In this document: in pieces, positions 26,630 through 36,227 of the stretch
Position numbering within the stretch: position 1 is the first letter of the stretch
How the letters are laid out: the number at the start of each line of letters is the position of its first letter
From: an uncultured Muribaculaceae bacterium
Lineage (GTDB): Bacteria > Bacteroidota > Bacteroidia > Bacteroidales > Muribaculaceae
Reading direction: 5' to 3'
Length of the DNA stretch: 60,130 nucleotides
NCBI GenBank assembly: GCA_947176745.1
Contig: CAMWRV010000008.1
Span: forward strand, 1-60,130
Made by a program: the position numbers and the translations under genes
Notes under the pieces: model-generated
Databases searched by the model: none
Seen by the model: only the letters and a program-made list of their open reading frames with translations
Told to the model about the DNA's origin: nothing

Positions 26630-29575
26630 TTATCTGATATAGACTTTCTTGCTTTTGCCTCCTTTGACCATGATGTAGAGGCCGCCTGTCGGGTTGCTGA
26701 CGCGCACGCCCTGAAGGGTGTAGTATTCAACCGGGGCGTTACTGTCGGTCAGTGTCTCCGTCGGCTCGTCGCCGTCGGCCGCGATGATCTCGATGCCGGT
26801 CCACACGCCGTTGTCATCTTCGTTGTTCATCACAAGATAGAGATCGGAGCCTCCCATCGGGAAGTGGAAGTCATCGCGTGTCACATCGAGACGTTCGGGG
26901 AAGTAGTTCAGGATCGCGGGCTTTGTCGCGACTGTCGGAACGAGCTCCACACGGAACTGCACATAGGCATTGGCATAGCGCGAACGGACTCCGAGGCGCG
27001 GATCTGTCTCGGCGCGTGCCAGGCCTGCCTCTTCGGACGTGAGATAGCGCACGTTCCAGTATTCATATTCTTCTCCTTTGTGATGCGTCGAGGCGGTGGC
27101 TCCCCACTCGCTCTGATGCTTGTAGTCACTCAGTTCGACCCACTGGTTCTCGACATAGGGATCGCCGGCGGTGCCGGTTACGGGAATTGTCGATCCTGTG
27201 CTGATGAGTATAGGGCTTTCTTCTGTACCGGTCAGGTTCTGCGGCCACATGTGGGTATTGCCGATCACATAGCGGTTGTACTGCTCGTCGGTGTAGTAGA
27301 CGCGATATGAGATCTTCGGAGCCTCGTAACCGGCATACCGCAGGTTGTCGGCGTTTACATGCACGTGCACAGCGTCTCCTACAGGCAGGATGTAGATATG
27401 CTTTGCCTCCAGAATCTTCGGGATCAGTTTTGACTCAGTGTCGAGCGACTTGGTCAGGGTCATGTTGAAGTTCGTGCCTGCGGGGCTGGCGAATCCGTTG
27501 GGTATCTTCTCGATATAGAGATAGTCGCGGTCGGCGAGACTCTCGAGGTTAGGAAGCAGGAGTCTGTAGGCCAGATCCTCGAATGTCTTCTGGTTGACTT
27601 TTGAATACGCATATTTCTCTTCGTAAAGAGCGAGAAGCTGCTCCAGAATTTCGTCGCCGGTCTTGTCTTTGAGCTCGATGCGGTTGAATGTCTTGCCGTC
27701 GCCGATATTCATGTGCTCGCCGCCGGCCGGATTGGGTAGTGTTCCGCCGTTATAGTGAGTTCCGGGCAGATAGTAGTTGTTGTTGTTGGGTTTGTCGCTG
27801 TTTATGCGGCCCACGACCACATCCTCGTTACCCTCCTCTTTGTCGCGCGAGTAGAAGATGAAGTAGTCTACGGGATCGCCGTCGATACGGAGTGAGGGAA
27901 CCGACGGATTGAAGTATATCGTGGCATACTGCACGGCGTTGCACTGGAAGTGGAGGTTGCCGCCGTCGCCGGCGATGTTGCCCGCTTTCTTCACAAGAAC
28001 GTTGCCGCTGAACGGCTGGCCTGTGCCGATCTCCGATGCGGGGAGCGGACTGAGGTTGTAGGCGGAGAAATTGCCCGGATCCTGGTTGCCGTCTCCACTC
28101 GGATAGTAGACGTTGACGGGATGCACATATTCGTTGCCCGACCATGACGGACTGCCATCCTTGATCTTGAACTGGCCTGAAAGTGTCGGAATGCCGTCGA
28201 CAAGCGGGAAGTCGCTGAACTGATACCAGCCTTCGGCTGCAAGCTCGGGATCTTCGGCCGGAACAAACTGCCACTTCTTCTTCGTTTCGTTGAAGAGATC
28301 TGCGTTTAAACCTTGATCGCCGCCGGTAAACTCATAGCTGTACCAGTTGTTGAGGTCGCCGACAAAATACCATTCCTCGATTTTTGTCATGCGGAACCAG
28401 GGATCTCCCTCTGCGGGGAAGTATACGGTCACGGTGTACTGGCCTGTGACGTCGGGACTGTAGCCTCGGCCTGTCCTGCCATAAAGGTATTTTCTCTCTC
28501 CTTCGGTCACGTTTTTGTCTTCGTCGCCGACAGGACCGTAGTAGCCTTCATGTTCCTTGCAGATGTCGGCGGTGTCTGACGGGCCGAACTGCGTGCAGAA
28601 CGCGAACGTGCCGTTGATGTCCACTCCGGCGAATGTGATGGTGCCGGCTTCTTCGTCGCGCGCGGTGTACGCGAACGAGTTGCCGGGGGTCTGCCAGTCG
28701 CCTTCGCCGATCTGACCGATCATGTAGAATGTCTCGGGAAGGGATCCGGGCACGAACTCTTCCTCATGTATCTTTACAGTAAACCACGGGTTGTCAGGAT
28801 CGGAGAAATCGACGGTCAGGTCGTAGGTGTCGCCGTTACCGTAGATCTCCCATCCTCCCGATGTATTGAGAGTCATGTAGTTCCTGCCACTGACATAGGG
28901 AATGTCGTCGCCACCGGAAGTGGCGTAATAGCTCGTTCCCTTGCCGTCGGGCACTGTGGAGAACGCAAAGGTCGAACGGCCAGACGCATCATAGCCGGTG
29001 AATCTGATATTGGTGAAGCTGAACGTATCGCCTGCTTTTTCTCCCGGCAGACACGTTTCCCATGCATTGGTGCCTTCGACGTGTCCGATTATATAGAGAG
29101 CTTCGGGCATCTCGGCGGGCTTGGGCTGCTCGATTTCAGGATAGTCGTTGTCGGCTGTCGTCACCTGCACTTTAGGTGTCGCACCCGAGAAATCGACTGT
29201 AATCTTGAAGTCTGTCCTGTCGTTGTAGTCAAGAATATAGGCGGCCTCTCCCTGCGTCAGGGTGTAAGGTGAATTCACATATATGGTCTTGTCATTCTGG
29301 CCGCCGGAAGCACCGCCCGGCCCCCATTCCTGTTCTGTTCCGTCCACGAATTTGAATGTCTTGCCATCAGTCAGATTGACTTGAAAGTAGAATTTTAGTC
29401 CGTCTTCACTTTTCGAATTGCAGTCGAATGTTGCATCCCAGTTCGGGCCGTTATTGACCGTATACCCTTTGATCTTAAGCGTCTCGGGAGCATCGACGGC
29501 CATGGCCGGCATAGCTGGTGCAAGCGTCAGCAGTGCCAGTGCGGATGTCATGATTTGTCTGGTAAGTTTTTTCAT
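26630..29575 (-). CDS. SusE/SusF-like multidomain glycan-binding protein
   Basis: A 981-residue exported protein with signal peptide MKKLTRQIMTSALALLTLAPAMPAMA and no lipobox Cys, unlike classical SusE/SusF. At least three SusF-type starch-binding-like beta modules can be read from the repeated start LYIIGHVEGTNAW (about 150), FYMIGQIGEGDWQ (about 280) and WYFVGDLNNWYS (about 390), each followed by a TFAF/QFKI strand and a PWF motif. The C-terminal part (about 600-930) is a further beta-rich region of unknown type. It ends in the shared tail (YYTLQGVRVSNPTGGLYI). It follows susD by 214 nt. Role inferred: surface capture of alpha-glucan. It may be anchored via a T9SS-like route rather than as a lipoprotein. 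Confidence 0.75.
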   Translation of the reverse strand: MKKLTRQIMTSALALLTLAPAMPAMAVDAPETLKIKGYTVNNGPNWDATFDCNSKSEDGLKFYFQVNLTDGKTFKFVDGTEQEWGPGGASGGQNDKTIYVNSPYTLTQGEAAYILDYNDRTDFKITVDFSGATPKVQVTTADNDYPEIEQPKPAEMPEALYIIGHVEGTNAWETCLPGEKAGDTFSFTNIRFTGYDASGRSTFAFSTVPDGKGTSYYATSGGDDIPYVSGRNYMTLNTSGGWEIYGNGDTYDLTVDFSDPDNPWFTVKIHEEEFVPGSLPETFYMIGQIGEGDWQTPGNSFAYTARDEEAGTITFAGVDINGTFAFCTQFGPSDTADICKEHEGYYGPVGDEDKNVTEGERKYLYGRTGRGYSPDVTGQYTVTVYFPAEGDPWFRMTKIEEWYFVGDLNNWYSYEFTGGDQGLNADLFNETKKKWQFVPAEDPELAAEGWYQFSDFPLVDGIPTLSGQFKIKDGSPSWSGNEYVHPVNVYYPSGDGNQDPGNFSAYNLSPLPASEIGTGQPFSGNVLVKKAGNIAGDGGNLHFQCNAVQYATIYFNPSVPSLRIDGDPVDYFIFYSRDKEEGNEDVVVGRINSDKPNNNNYYLPGTHYNGGTLPNPAGGEHMNIGDGKTFNRIELKDKTGDEILEQLLALYEEKYAYSKVNQKTFEDLAYRLLLPNLESLADRDYLYIEKIPNGFASPAGTNFNMTLTKSLDTESKLIPKILEAKHIYILPVGDAVHVHVNADNLRYAGYEAPKISYRVYYTDEQYNRYVIGNTHMWPQNLTGTEESPILISTGSTIPVTGTAGDPYVENQWVELSDYKHQSEWGATASTHHKGEEYEYWNVRYLTSEEAGLARAETDPRLGVRSRYANAYVQFRVELVPTVATKPAILNYFPERLDVTRDDFHFPMGGSDLYLVMNNEDDNGVWTGIEIIAADGDEPTETLTDSNAPVEYYTLQGVRVSNPTGGLYIMVKGGKSKKVYIR

Positions 29576-29745
29576 ATCTTGTTTGTTAATCGGTTTAGTC
29601 CGTGATATTTATTGATTGCAGTTGTCGGTTGGTGGCAGCTGCGCTGCCGTCTGGTGTTTACGGGCGATTGATTGTGTGTAGTCTCTCCGGGCTTCGCACA
29701 TCGTCTGTAGCAGGTTCGCGGGGAACACGACCCCTTGTGCGGGTT

Positions 29746-29783
29746 CATGCGGCGGCCGCCGATACGTGTGCGGCCGCCGCATG
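29746..29783 (-). terminator. Perfect 14-bp hairpin directly behind susD
   Basis: Arms 29746-29759 and 29770-29783 pair perfectly (GC-rich, 10-nt loop), 6 nt after the susD stop. There is no U-run, so partial termination or mRNA stabilisation separating susCD from the downstream genes is as likely as full termination. The rest of the 29576-29789 gap holds nothing I recognise. Confidence 0.6.
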
Positions 29784-29789
29784 TTCTTG

Positions 29790-31619
29790 TCAATAGTTGT
29801 AGTTCTGGGTCAGTTTGCCGTTGTAGCGCTCGATCTCGGTCTTGGGGATCGGCAGCGAGTAGCAGCGTTCCATATAGGTCGGCGAGCCGTTGCGGGTCGA
29901 GTCGAAGATGCCCATCTCGTTCTCGAGTATCTCGTAGCGGCGCACGTCATACCACCACTGCCCCTCGCCCCACATCTCGGCCCAGCGCTCATATTTGATC
30001 ACGTCGTGAGCCAGGATGTCGGCCGGATAGTTTGCCGCTGCCGGAGTGGCGGAGCTGAGCGACGTGTAGTCGTAGGGTGACGCAGATTCGGGTGAATAGC
30101 CATAGGCGCGGCGGTGCACCTTGTTGACATATTCGAGGGCGGTGCCGGGATTGGTCGACGCTATCGCCTCGGCGTAGAGAAGATAGATGTCGGCAAGCCT
30201 TACGACCGGTATGTTCGACGGGTTCGACTGGTTGGTGTCGGCCTCGCTCCCCTGCAGGTTCATGAATTTCTTGATCATGAAGTAGTAGTGGGCGGTCAGG
30301 CCGAGGTCGTTGGCCTCGGTCGAGGGCGCGATCCATGTGGTGCGTCCGCGGGGGTCGATATACGGGTCGAAGAACGACTGCTGGGCTCCGATGAACAGGC
30401 GCGGGTCGCAGGTCTTGTCGTCGCGCACGGCCTGGCAGGCGGCATGGTAGGCAGGATCCATGATGATGCCGAAGTTCTCCTGACTTTTCACGCGGGCCGA
30501 CGCATCGTAGTCAGGATTCTTGACCCGGTGGGGCGGAAGCCCGAGCGGGAAGCCGAAACGCTTCACATTGCCGTCGTGAACGTAGTTGTTGCCCCACTGG
30601 TCGCTGTTGGTGAACATCGACACGGTCTCGACGCCGTTGGCGAGGTTGTTGAAGTCGGTGTCGGTCAGTCGGGTGTCGAGGTTGACGAACCAGGGACCCA
30701 TCACAAGCTGCATGCCCGAGCCGGTGGTGAAGCCGCCCCAGGGACCTTTCTGCTTGTCGCTCTTCGAGAAGTCGATCTCGAACAGGGTCTCTTTGTTGAA
30801 CTCGTGTGCCTCGTCGGCGTAGAATGACGCGCGGTATGTGTCGTAGTCGAGAAGCTGCGCGCCGGAGTTGTGGATGATGTCCTCAAGCACGGGTATCGCC
30901 TCCTGAGTGCGGCGGGCCTGCATCAGACACTTGGCCAGAAGCCCTTTGGCCGCCCACTCGGTCACGCGGGTCTTGTCGGTGTTGTAGCCTTTGAGAAGTG
31001 TGATGGCCTCTTCGAGAGTGTCGATGGTGAACTGCCAGCATTCGGCGGCGCTGCGGCGCTCGGGCATCATCTCCGACATGGAGGTGGGCACGCCGTCGAT
31101 GATCGGGAAACCCTTGGCGTCGGCCTTCGACTCCAGCTCGTAGTAGATCTGCGCGTGCCAGTAGGCAAGCGCGCGGAAGAAGAGAGCCTGTCCCTTCATG
31201 TAGTGAAGGGTGGCAAGCTCGTTCTCGGCGGCTTCCGGCTCATATTTGTCGCATGCGTCGATCGCGGTGTTGGCGAACTGGATCCACTGCATGATGTTGC
31301 CGTAGATCTTCTCGTTGTAGTAGTTGTCGGTCGAGACGTTGTTGATCAGGAAGTCCGACCGGTCGTCGTAGTTGCCGAAGCAGTCGAGGTTGTGGTCCAT
31401 CAGGTACATGAACTTCGGGAACCACATGTAGCCGTAGAGCCCTAACTGGTGGCTGCCGGCGTAGGCCGAGTTGAGCAGCAGGTCGACGTGGGTCATGTTG
31501 GTCGGGAAGTTGTCGGGCGAGACCGATGTCTCGTCGGTCACGTCAAGATAGTCCGAGCATCCGGTCATGACCGGCGTCAGTGCGGCTGCGGCCAGTATGT
31601 AGCCAAATATCTTTTTCAT
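29790..31619 (-). CDS. susD: SusD/RagB-family surface glycan-binding lipoprotein
   Basis: A 609-residue lipoprotein. The ATG at 31619 gives MKKIFGYILAAAALTPVMTGC with lipobox Cys21; an 18-residue longer frame (starting at 31673) has no signal and overlaps the end of susC. SusD features: SDYLDVTDETSVSP at the N-terminus, TPR-like helices (YMKGQALFFRALAYWHAQIYYEL; TEWAAKGLLAKCLMQ), and a C-terminal WAEMWGEGQWWYDVRRYE segment with terminal QNYNY. It forms a lidded complex with SusC, gating oligosaccharide import. The stretch LADIYLLYAEAIASTNPGTA is the usual family C-terminal helix pair. Glycan specificity cannot be read directly; neighbours point to alpha-1,3- or mixed-linkage glucan. Confidence 0.95.
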   Translation of the reverse strand: MKKIFGYILAAAALTPVMTGCSDYLDVTDETSVSPDNFPTNMTHVDLLLNSAYAGSHQLGLYGYMWFPKFMYLMDHNLDCFGNYDDRSDFLINNVSTDNYYNEKIYGNIMQWIQFANTAIDACDKYEPEAAENELATLHYMKGQALFFRALAYWHAQIYYELESKADAKGFPIIDGVPTSMSEMMPERRSAAECWQFTIDTLEEAITLLKGYNTDKTRVTEWAAKGLLAKCLMQARRTQEAIPVLEDIIHNSGAQLLDYDTYRASFYADEAHEFNKETLFEIDFSKSDKQKGPWGGFTTGSGMQLVMGPWFVNLDTRLTDTDFNNLANGVETVSMFTNSDQWGNNYVHDGNVKRFGFPLGLPPHRVKNPDYDASARVKSQENFGIIMDPAYHAACQAVRDDKTCDPRLFIGAQQSFFDPYIDPRGRTTWIAPSTEANDLGLTAHYYFMIKKFMNLQGSEADTNQSNPSNIPVVRLADIYLLYAEAIASTNPGTALEYVNKVHRRAYGYSPESASPYDYTSLSSATPAAANYPADILAHDVIKYERWAEMWGEGQWWYDVRRYEILENEMGIFDSTRNGSPTYMERCYSLPIPKTEIERYNGKLTQNYNY

Positions 31620-31669
31620 TTTGGTCTGTGTCTTTGTCGGTTGTTGGGATTGTTGTCGCCGCCGGGGCA

Positions 31670-34600
31670 TCATTTGAACTCAAGGTCGAGACCGAACGAG
31701 AAGAGGCGCGACGGTATGTAGCGGTTGAACGTGTCGACGCCGCGCGCTGTCATCGATGTGCCCGATCCGGCGCTTGTCGATGTGCCGGCGATCTCGGGGT
31801 CGATGCCCGAGTAGCGGGTGATCGTGAAGAGGTTTGACGCCGAGAAGTAGACGCGCACGCGCTCCATGCATGCCTTGCGGGTGATCTGCTGCGGCAGCGT
31901 GTAGCCGAACACGAGGCTCTTGAGCTTGAGGTAGTCGCCTTTCTCGGTCCAGAATGACGACACGGTCGAGAAGTTCTCGGAGGCGTCGCCCATCCACGCG
32001 TCGTTCTCGAAGAAGCCGCAGCGGGGCTGGTCGGTCAGGCCGTTCTCGCCGAAGAAGGAGTTCTTGTAGATGTCCATCGTCGTGTTGCCGTCGTCGCCGA
32101 AGCGCTGGGTGTACATCTTCACCTGATTGTAGATGTCGAAGCCGGCGGCTCCCTGGAACTGGAGCGCGAGGTCGAAGCCTCTCCAGGTGGCGTTGATGTT
32201 GAGTCCGTAGGTCATCTTGGGCCAGGGGTTGCCGATGAAGTCCTGACAGTCGGCGTTGACGTATCCCTGGTGTTCGCCGGTCTCGCGGTTGATGTCGCTG
32301 AAGATCAGGTCGCCCACTCCGGTCTTCTCTTTCCAGTACCAGGGCTGGCCTGCGGCCTGGGCGCGGGCGTTGTATTCGTCTACCTGTTCCTGGGTCTGGA
32401 AGATGCCGATGCAGCGGTAACCCCACAGTTCGGCGATCGAGTGGCCCTCTTCGGTGCGGTTGATGCCGTCGGCCGAGGTGATCGGGGCGTTGTTCTCGCC
32501 GAGCGACTGGATCTCGTTGTGGTTCCATGAGGCGTTGAAGCCGACGCCGTAGGTGAAGTCGGCCACTGTCTGACGCCAGTTGATGGCGATCTCATGACCG
32601 GTGTTGAGCACCTTGCCGATGTTGATCGGCATGTAGGTCACCGCGTCTTCGGGATAGTAGTTGATGCCCGAGCCGAGAGGCACGACCTGGTTGTAGAGCA
32701 TGTCGCGGGTCTGGCGGTTGTAGTAGTCGTATGAGAAGGTCAGGCGGTTGTTGAGGAATCCGAGGTCGATTCCGAAGTCACCCTGGTGCACTTCCTCCCA
32801 CTTGATGTCGGGGTTGGGCACCTTGAAGACTCCCCAGCCCGACACCTCGTTGTTGCCTCCGAAGTTGTAGATGATCTGGTCGCCGACAAAGGAGCGGGCG
32901 TAGAGGAACTGCGCGATGCCGTCGTTGCCGAGGATACCGTAGCTTCCGCGCACCTTCAGGTCGCTGAGCCAGTTGAGGTTCTCTTTGATGAATTTCTCTT
33001 CCGAGGCGCGCCACATCACGTTGACCGACGGGAAGTTGCCCCAGCGGTTGTTGCGGCCGAAGCGGTCGGAGCCGTCGCGGCGGAAGTTGGCGGTCAGGAA
33101 GTAGCGGCCGTCGTAGTTGAAGTTGACGCGGCCGAAGAACGACAGCGAGCGGCCCACGCCGGGGAAGTCGCGCGCCTCTTTGGCGGTGTTCGACGACAGG
33201 TTGATCGACCATGCCATGTCGGTGGGGAAGTCGATGGCGCGGATATAGTTGCCGTAGGCGTCATATTTGTTGCCTTCGAGACCGGCCATGACACGGAGAT
33301 TCCACACATCTTTCCATGTCTTCTCGAATGTCAGGGTGGCGTTGCCGGTCAGCTCGGTAGATGTGCCGGCTGTCGATTCCATCCATGCCGGCTCCGAGAC
33401 GGAGCGGAAGTTGAATGCCTCGGAGAATATGCGGCTGTCGTAGGCGCCTCCCTTGTAGGCTCCGTTGAGTCGAAGCACGAGCACGTCGGGGATGAAGCTG
33501 ACATTGACGTAGCCGAGGAAGTTGGCGCCGTAGTCCTTGCCCTTCTTGTGATAGGTAAGCTCGTTGCCGTAGAGGTTGGGGCCGTTGATGTAGCTCGGGG
33601 CGAGCGAGTAGTTGCCGTCTTCATCGAGGGGCGCCCATGTCGGCACCGTGCGGAACGGTATGGCGTTGGTGTAGATGGTGCCCGTGCGTGTCGGATTGTT
33701 CTTCTGCACGCTGCCGTAGGATGATGTGCCGACAGAGATGTAGCGGTTGATATTGTAGTCTACGTTGACACGCATCGACCAGCGGTCGGCGCTTGAGTCA
33801 AGGTAGGTTCCTTTCTCTTTGTAGTAGCCTCCCGACACATAGTATTTGATCTTGTCGCTTCCGCCGGAGAGGGCGAGCATGTATTCCTGCTCCTGTCCGG
33901 TGTCGTACATGGTGTCCATCCAGTCGTTGTCGGGAAGTTCGGAGGCCGATGTCACGCCTTCGTAGGCAAGGATGTCGACGCCGGTATATGCCTTGGCCTG
34001 GATGAACTGGTCGCGGTTCATCAGGCGGATGTCGGTGTCGACCTTGCGGAAGCCGTAGCGTGCGGTGAGTGTCAGCGACGGAGCGCCGGCGCTGCCGCGC
34101 TTGGTGGTCACAAGTATCACGCCGCCGGCGGCCTCGGCGCCGTAGATGGCGCATGAGCCTGCGTCTTTGAGCACCTCGATGCTCTCGACGTCGCGCATGT
34201 TGAAGTTGAAGCCTGTGCCCTGCTTGACACCGTCGACGATATACAACGGCGGCATGCCGTTGATCGATCCGGCACCGCGGATCAGGATGTCGGGGGCCTC
34301 GCCGGGCGAGCCTGTCGATTTGGTGACGGACACACCGGCCGACATGCCGGAGAGGGCGTCGGCCACGGAGTTTACGGAGAAGTCGCGGATCTGGTCTCCC
34401 TTCACTGAGGAGATCGAGCCGGTTACCTCGCTCCGCTTCTGCACGCCGTAACCCACGACAACGACGTCGTCGAGCGAGGTCGCGTCGGGCGAGAGCGTAA
34501 AGTTGTAGACGTCTTTGCCGTCGGTCACTTTCTCTGTTGCCGGAACATAGCCGACATAGGTGACTTTGAGCGTCTTGCCCACCGGCACGGTCAGCTCGAA

Positions 34601-34783
34601 GCGGCCGTCAATATCGGTGGAGATGCCGGTCGACGTGCCCGACACCTGGACGGTGGCGCCTATCAGAGGCTCGCCGTCGCTGTCGGATACGGTTCCGGTC
34701 ACTTTCTTGTCGGCGGCACGGGCAGTCATGGCGCTGCCGATCATTACCGCCAGAAAGGTCAGTTTGAAAATCCAGTGTTTCAT
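31670..34783 (-). CDS. susC: SusC/RagA-family TonB-linked outer membrane transporter
   Basis: A 1037-residue protein with signal peptide MKHWIFKLTFLAVMIGSAMTARA, then the carboxypeptidase-regulatory fold (VTGTVSDSDGEPLIGATVQV, KVTYVGYVPATEKV). The SusC TonB-box/plug region follows (LDDVVVVGYGVQKRSEVTGS; IRGAGSINGMPPLYIVDGV; IEVLKDAGSCAIYGAEAAGGV), and a 22-strand barrel makes up the rest. It imports glucan oligomers into the periplasm with SusD. The susD start lies 50 nt downstream. A long hairpin (34837-34881) lies in its leader region, so it may have its own start or an attenuation point. Confidence 0.96.
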   Translation of the reverse strand: MKHWIFKLTFLAVMIGSAMTARAADKKVTGTVSDSDGEPLIGATVQVSGTSTGISTDIDGRFELTVPVGKTLKVTYVGYVPATEKVTDGKDVYNFTLSPDATSLDDVVVVGYGVQKRSEVTGSISSVKGDQIRDFSVNSVADALSGMSAGVSVTKSTGSPGEAPDILIRGAGSINGMPPLYIVDGVKQGTGFNFNMRDVESIEVLKDAGSCAIYGAEAAGGVILVTTKRGSAGAPSLTLTARYGFRKVDTDIRLMNRDQFIQAKAYTGVDILAYEGVTSASELPDNDWMDTMYDTGQEQEYMLALSGGSDKIKYYVSGGYYKEKGTYLDSSADRWSMRVNVDYNINRYISVGTSSYGSVQKNNPTRTGTIYTNAIPFRTVPTWAPLDEDGNYSLAPSYINGPNLYGNELTYHKKGKDYGANFLGYVNVSFIPDVLVLRLNGAYKGGAYDSRIFSEAFNFRSVSEPAWMESTAGTSTELTGNATLTFEKTWKDVWNLRVMAGLEGNKYDAYGNYIRAIDFPTDMAWSINLSSNTAKEARDFPGVGRSLSFFGRVNFNYDGRYFLTANFRRDGSDRFGRNNRWGNFPSVNVMWRASEEKFIKENLNWLSDLKVRGSYGILGNDGIAQFLYARSFVGDQIIYNFGGNNEVSGWGVFKVPNPDIKWEEVHQGDFGIDLGFLNNRLTFSYDYYNRQTRDMLYNQVVPLGSGINYYPEDAVTYMPINIGKVLNTGHEIAINWRQTVADFTYGVGFNASWNHNEIQSLGENNAPITSADGINRTEEGHSIAELWGYRCIGIFQTQEQVDEYNARAQAAGQPWYWKEKTGVGDLIFSDINRETGEHQGYVNADCQDFIGNPWPKMTYGLNINATWRGFDLALQFQGAAGFDIYNQVKMYTQRFGDDGNTTMDIYKNSFFGENGLTDQPRCGFFENDAWMGDASENFSTVSSFWTEKGDYLKLKSLVFGYTLPQQITRKACMERVRVYFSASNLFTITRYSGIDPEIAGTSTSAGSGTSMTARGVDTFNRYIPSRLFSFGLDLEFK

Positions 34784-34836
34784 TTCGAATCAATCAGTTA
34801 GGTGCGGGATAAGGATTATCGGGAGAGTCAGAGAAA

Positions 34837-34881
34837 GGACGGCAGCGTATCCCCGCTGTGCGGATGATGCGCTGCCGGTCC
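34837..34881 (-). terminator. Long hairpin between the secreted-protein gene and susC
   Basis: GGAC-GGCAGCG (34837-34847) pairs with CGCTGCC-GGTCC (34870-34881) with one bulge, and an inner ATCC/GGAT pair extends it. On the minus strand CCTTTCTCTGAC follows, a weak U-rich run. A smaller hairpin AAGGGG/CCCCTT lies at 34891-34907. It is a candidate terminator or attenuator before susC. Confidence 0.5.
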
Positions 34882-34930
34882 GTGCGGGTTAAGGGGGATT
34901 GCCCCTTTGCTTCTTCTGCTGTTCAGACTC

Positions 34931-35824
34931 TTACTTCACAACCTTCACTGAGGATACAGATCCGTCGGCCTTCACGTCCTGACGGATGTAGACACCCTGT
35001 GCGGGGGCTGCCACCTGACGGCCCTGGAGGTCGAAGTATGTGCTGTTGACAGTTGCTGCCTCGGCTGCGATTGTCTCTACGGGAGTGGCTGCGCCAAATG
35101 CCTCTGCAGTGGGTGCTGCGTAGCCGCCCCATGCGTCGCACATGCTGTGGTATGCCGCGGGATCAAGGCCTGCGAAGGGGCACTCGTCGGCGGGAGTCAC
35201 GTCGCCATAGAAGAATTCAACCGATGTCTTGGTGCCGGTGTAGGGTGCGCATGCGAAGGGGAATGAGTCGGTCTGGGGTGCTGCCACGGCGTCCCACCAT
35301 TCCGCTCCCGGGTTGTCGGCGCTCCAGCCGAATCCGAAGATGTTGGAATCCCATGTCACTACTGCGCCGGGCTGGATGGCCTCATAGTCGGAGTAGTCGG
35401 AGTTGGGTCCCATGCCGGCGTCGGCGTAACGGCTCACGTGCTGCTGATAGAAGTTGACGGTCATGCCGTAGATGTTGTCTTTGATGTGCATCAGACGGCC
35501 GTCGATGTTCATCTTGCCTTCTGTGCCTTCGGGCGCGCTGGTCATGAAAAGGTCGTAGGCTACACCGCGACCGAGAACGTCGGGATTGCGCGAGGGGTTC
35601 TTGAGGGCGTCGGCAAGGGGTGTGCCGGTCACATCGATCGCAAAGACGATCGTCTCGTCGATCTCCCAGTCGTTGGCCTCGGCAAACGCGCCTTTCTCAA
35701 GGTCGTATTTCACGATGTAGAAACCTTCTTCATCTTTCGGATTGCCGTAGGTGTAGTCCTGTGCCTGTGCATTGAGAGATGCGGCTGCGAGCGCTGCGAG
35801 CGCGAGATAGTTGAGTTTTCTCAT
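34931..35824 (-). CDS. Secreted protein of unknown function with short sorting-like tail
   Basis: A 297-residue exported protein (MRKLNYLALAALAAASLNAQA) whose family I do not recognise. Beta-rich stretches rich in aromatic residues (DYTYGNPKDEEGFYIVKYD, NDWEIDETIVFAIDVTG, NIFGFGWSADNPGAEWWD, TKTSVEFFYGDV) suggest a carbohydrate-binding sandwich. Two Cys pairs are possible (FPFACAP, DECPF, HSMCDAWG). The C-terminus (YFDLQGRQVAAPAQGVYIRQD...KVVK) shares the tail seen in other proteins of this locus. It is the promoter-proximal gene of the susCD unit, with a candidate promoter 143 nt upstream. High abundance and glucan binding at the surface are inferred only from position. Confidence 0.72.
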   Translation of the reverse strand: MRKLNYLALAALAAASLNAQAQDYTYGNPKDEEGFYIVKYDLEKGAFAEANDWEIDETIVFAIDVTGTPLADALKNPSRNPDVLGRGVAYDLFMTSAPEGTEGKMNIDGRLMHIKDNIYGMTVNFYQQHVSRYADAGMGPNSDYSDYEAIQPGAVVTWDSNIFGFGWSADNPGAEWWDAVAAPQTDSFPFACAPYTGTKTSVEFFYGDVTPADECPFAGLDPAAYHSMCDAWGGYAAPTAEAFGAATPVETIAAEAATVNSTYFDLQGRQVAAPAQGVYIRQDVKADGSVSSVKVVK

Positions 35825-36227
35825 GTCTTTGTTTTTTTAAGTTGTTTGTTAAGTTGGTCTGTTGTCTGTGTCGGGGCGGCTTCGTTTCCGGTGGCTTCCA
35901 TAATATTATGAGCCTGCCCGGCGTTGGTGTGATGGAATCTGTCACGTTGCCGCTGTGATTCCGGTGGCAAAATTAGTCTCACATCCCCTCGTGCGGGCAC
36001 AGTTAAAGAAGAATATAGTGGATTACAATACCCCCCCATTTTAAATACCTGTATATCTGTTGATTATATCAAAACACGCACACGCGGATATAATCACCGT
36101 AATTTATGGATATTTTCTCCCCCGCATCACTTGTTATTATGATGTGCCTTTATATTTTTAGCCATTTTAAATTTTAGCAATCAATTGACCATTATATATT
36201 TAGCTGAAATATTACGGAATTTTCCTT
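35825..36227. other. Divergent regulatory gap between the susCD unit and the second GH87 gene
   Basis: About 400 bp without a gene. It holds a minus-strand -7 box TAATTTTG at 35968-35975 (no TTTG at -33; the susCD unit would start near 35961). A stretch at 36024-36050 (TACAATACCCCCCCATTTTAAAT core) resembles the CTACA/CCCC elements at 19.4 kb. The segment 36040-36240 is strongly AT-rich. Confidence 0.5.
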
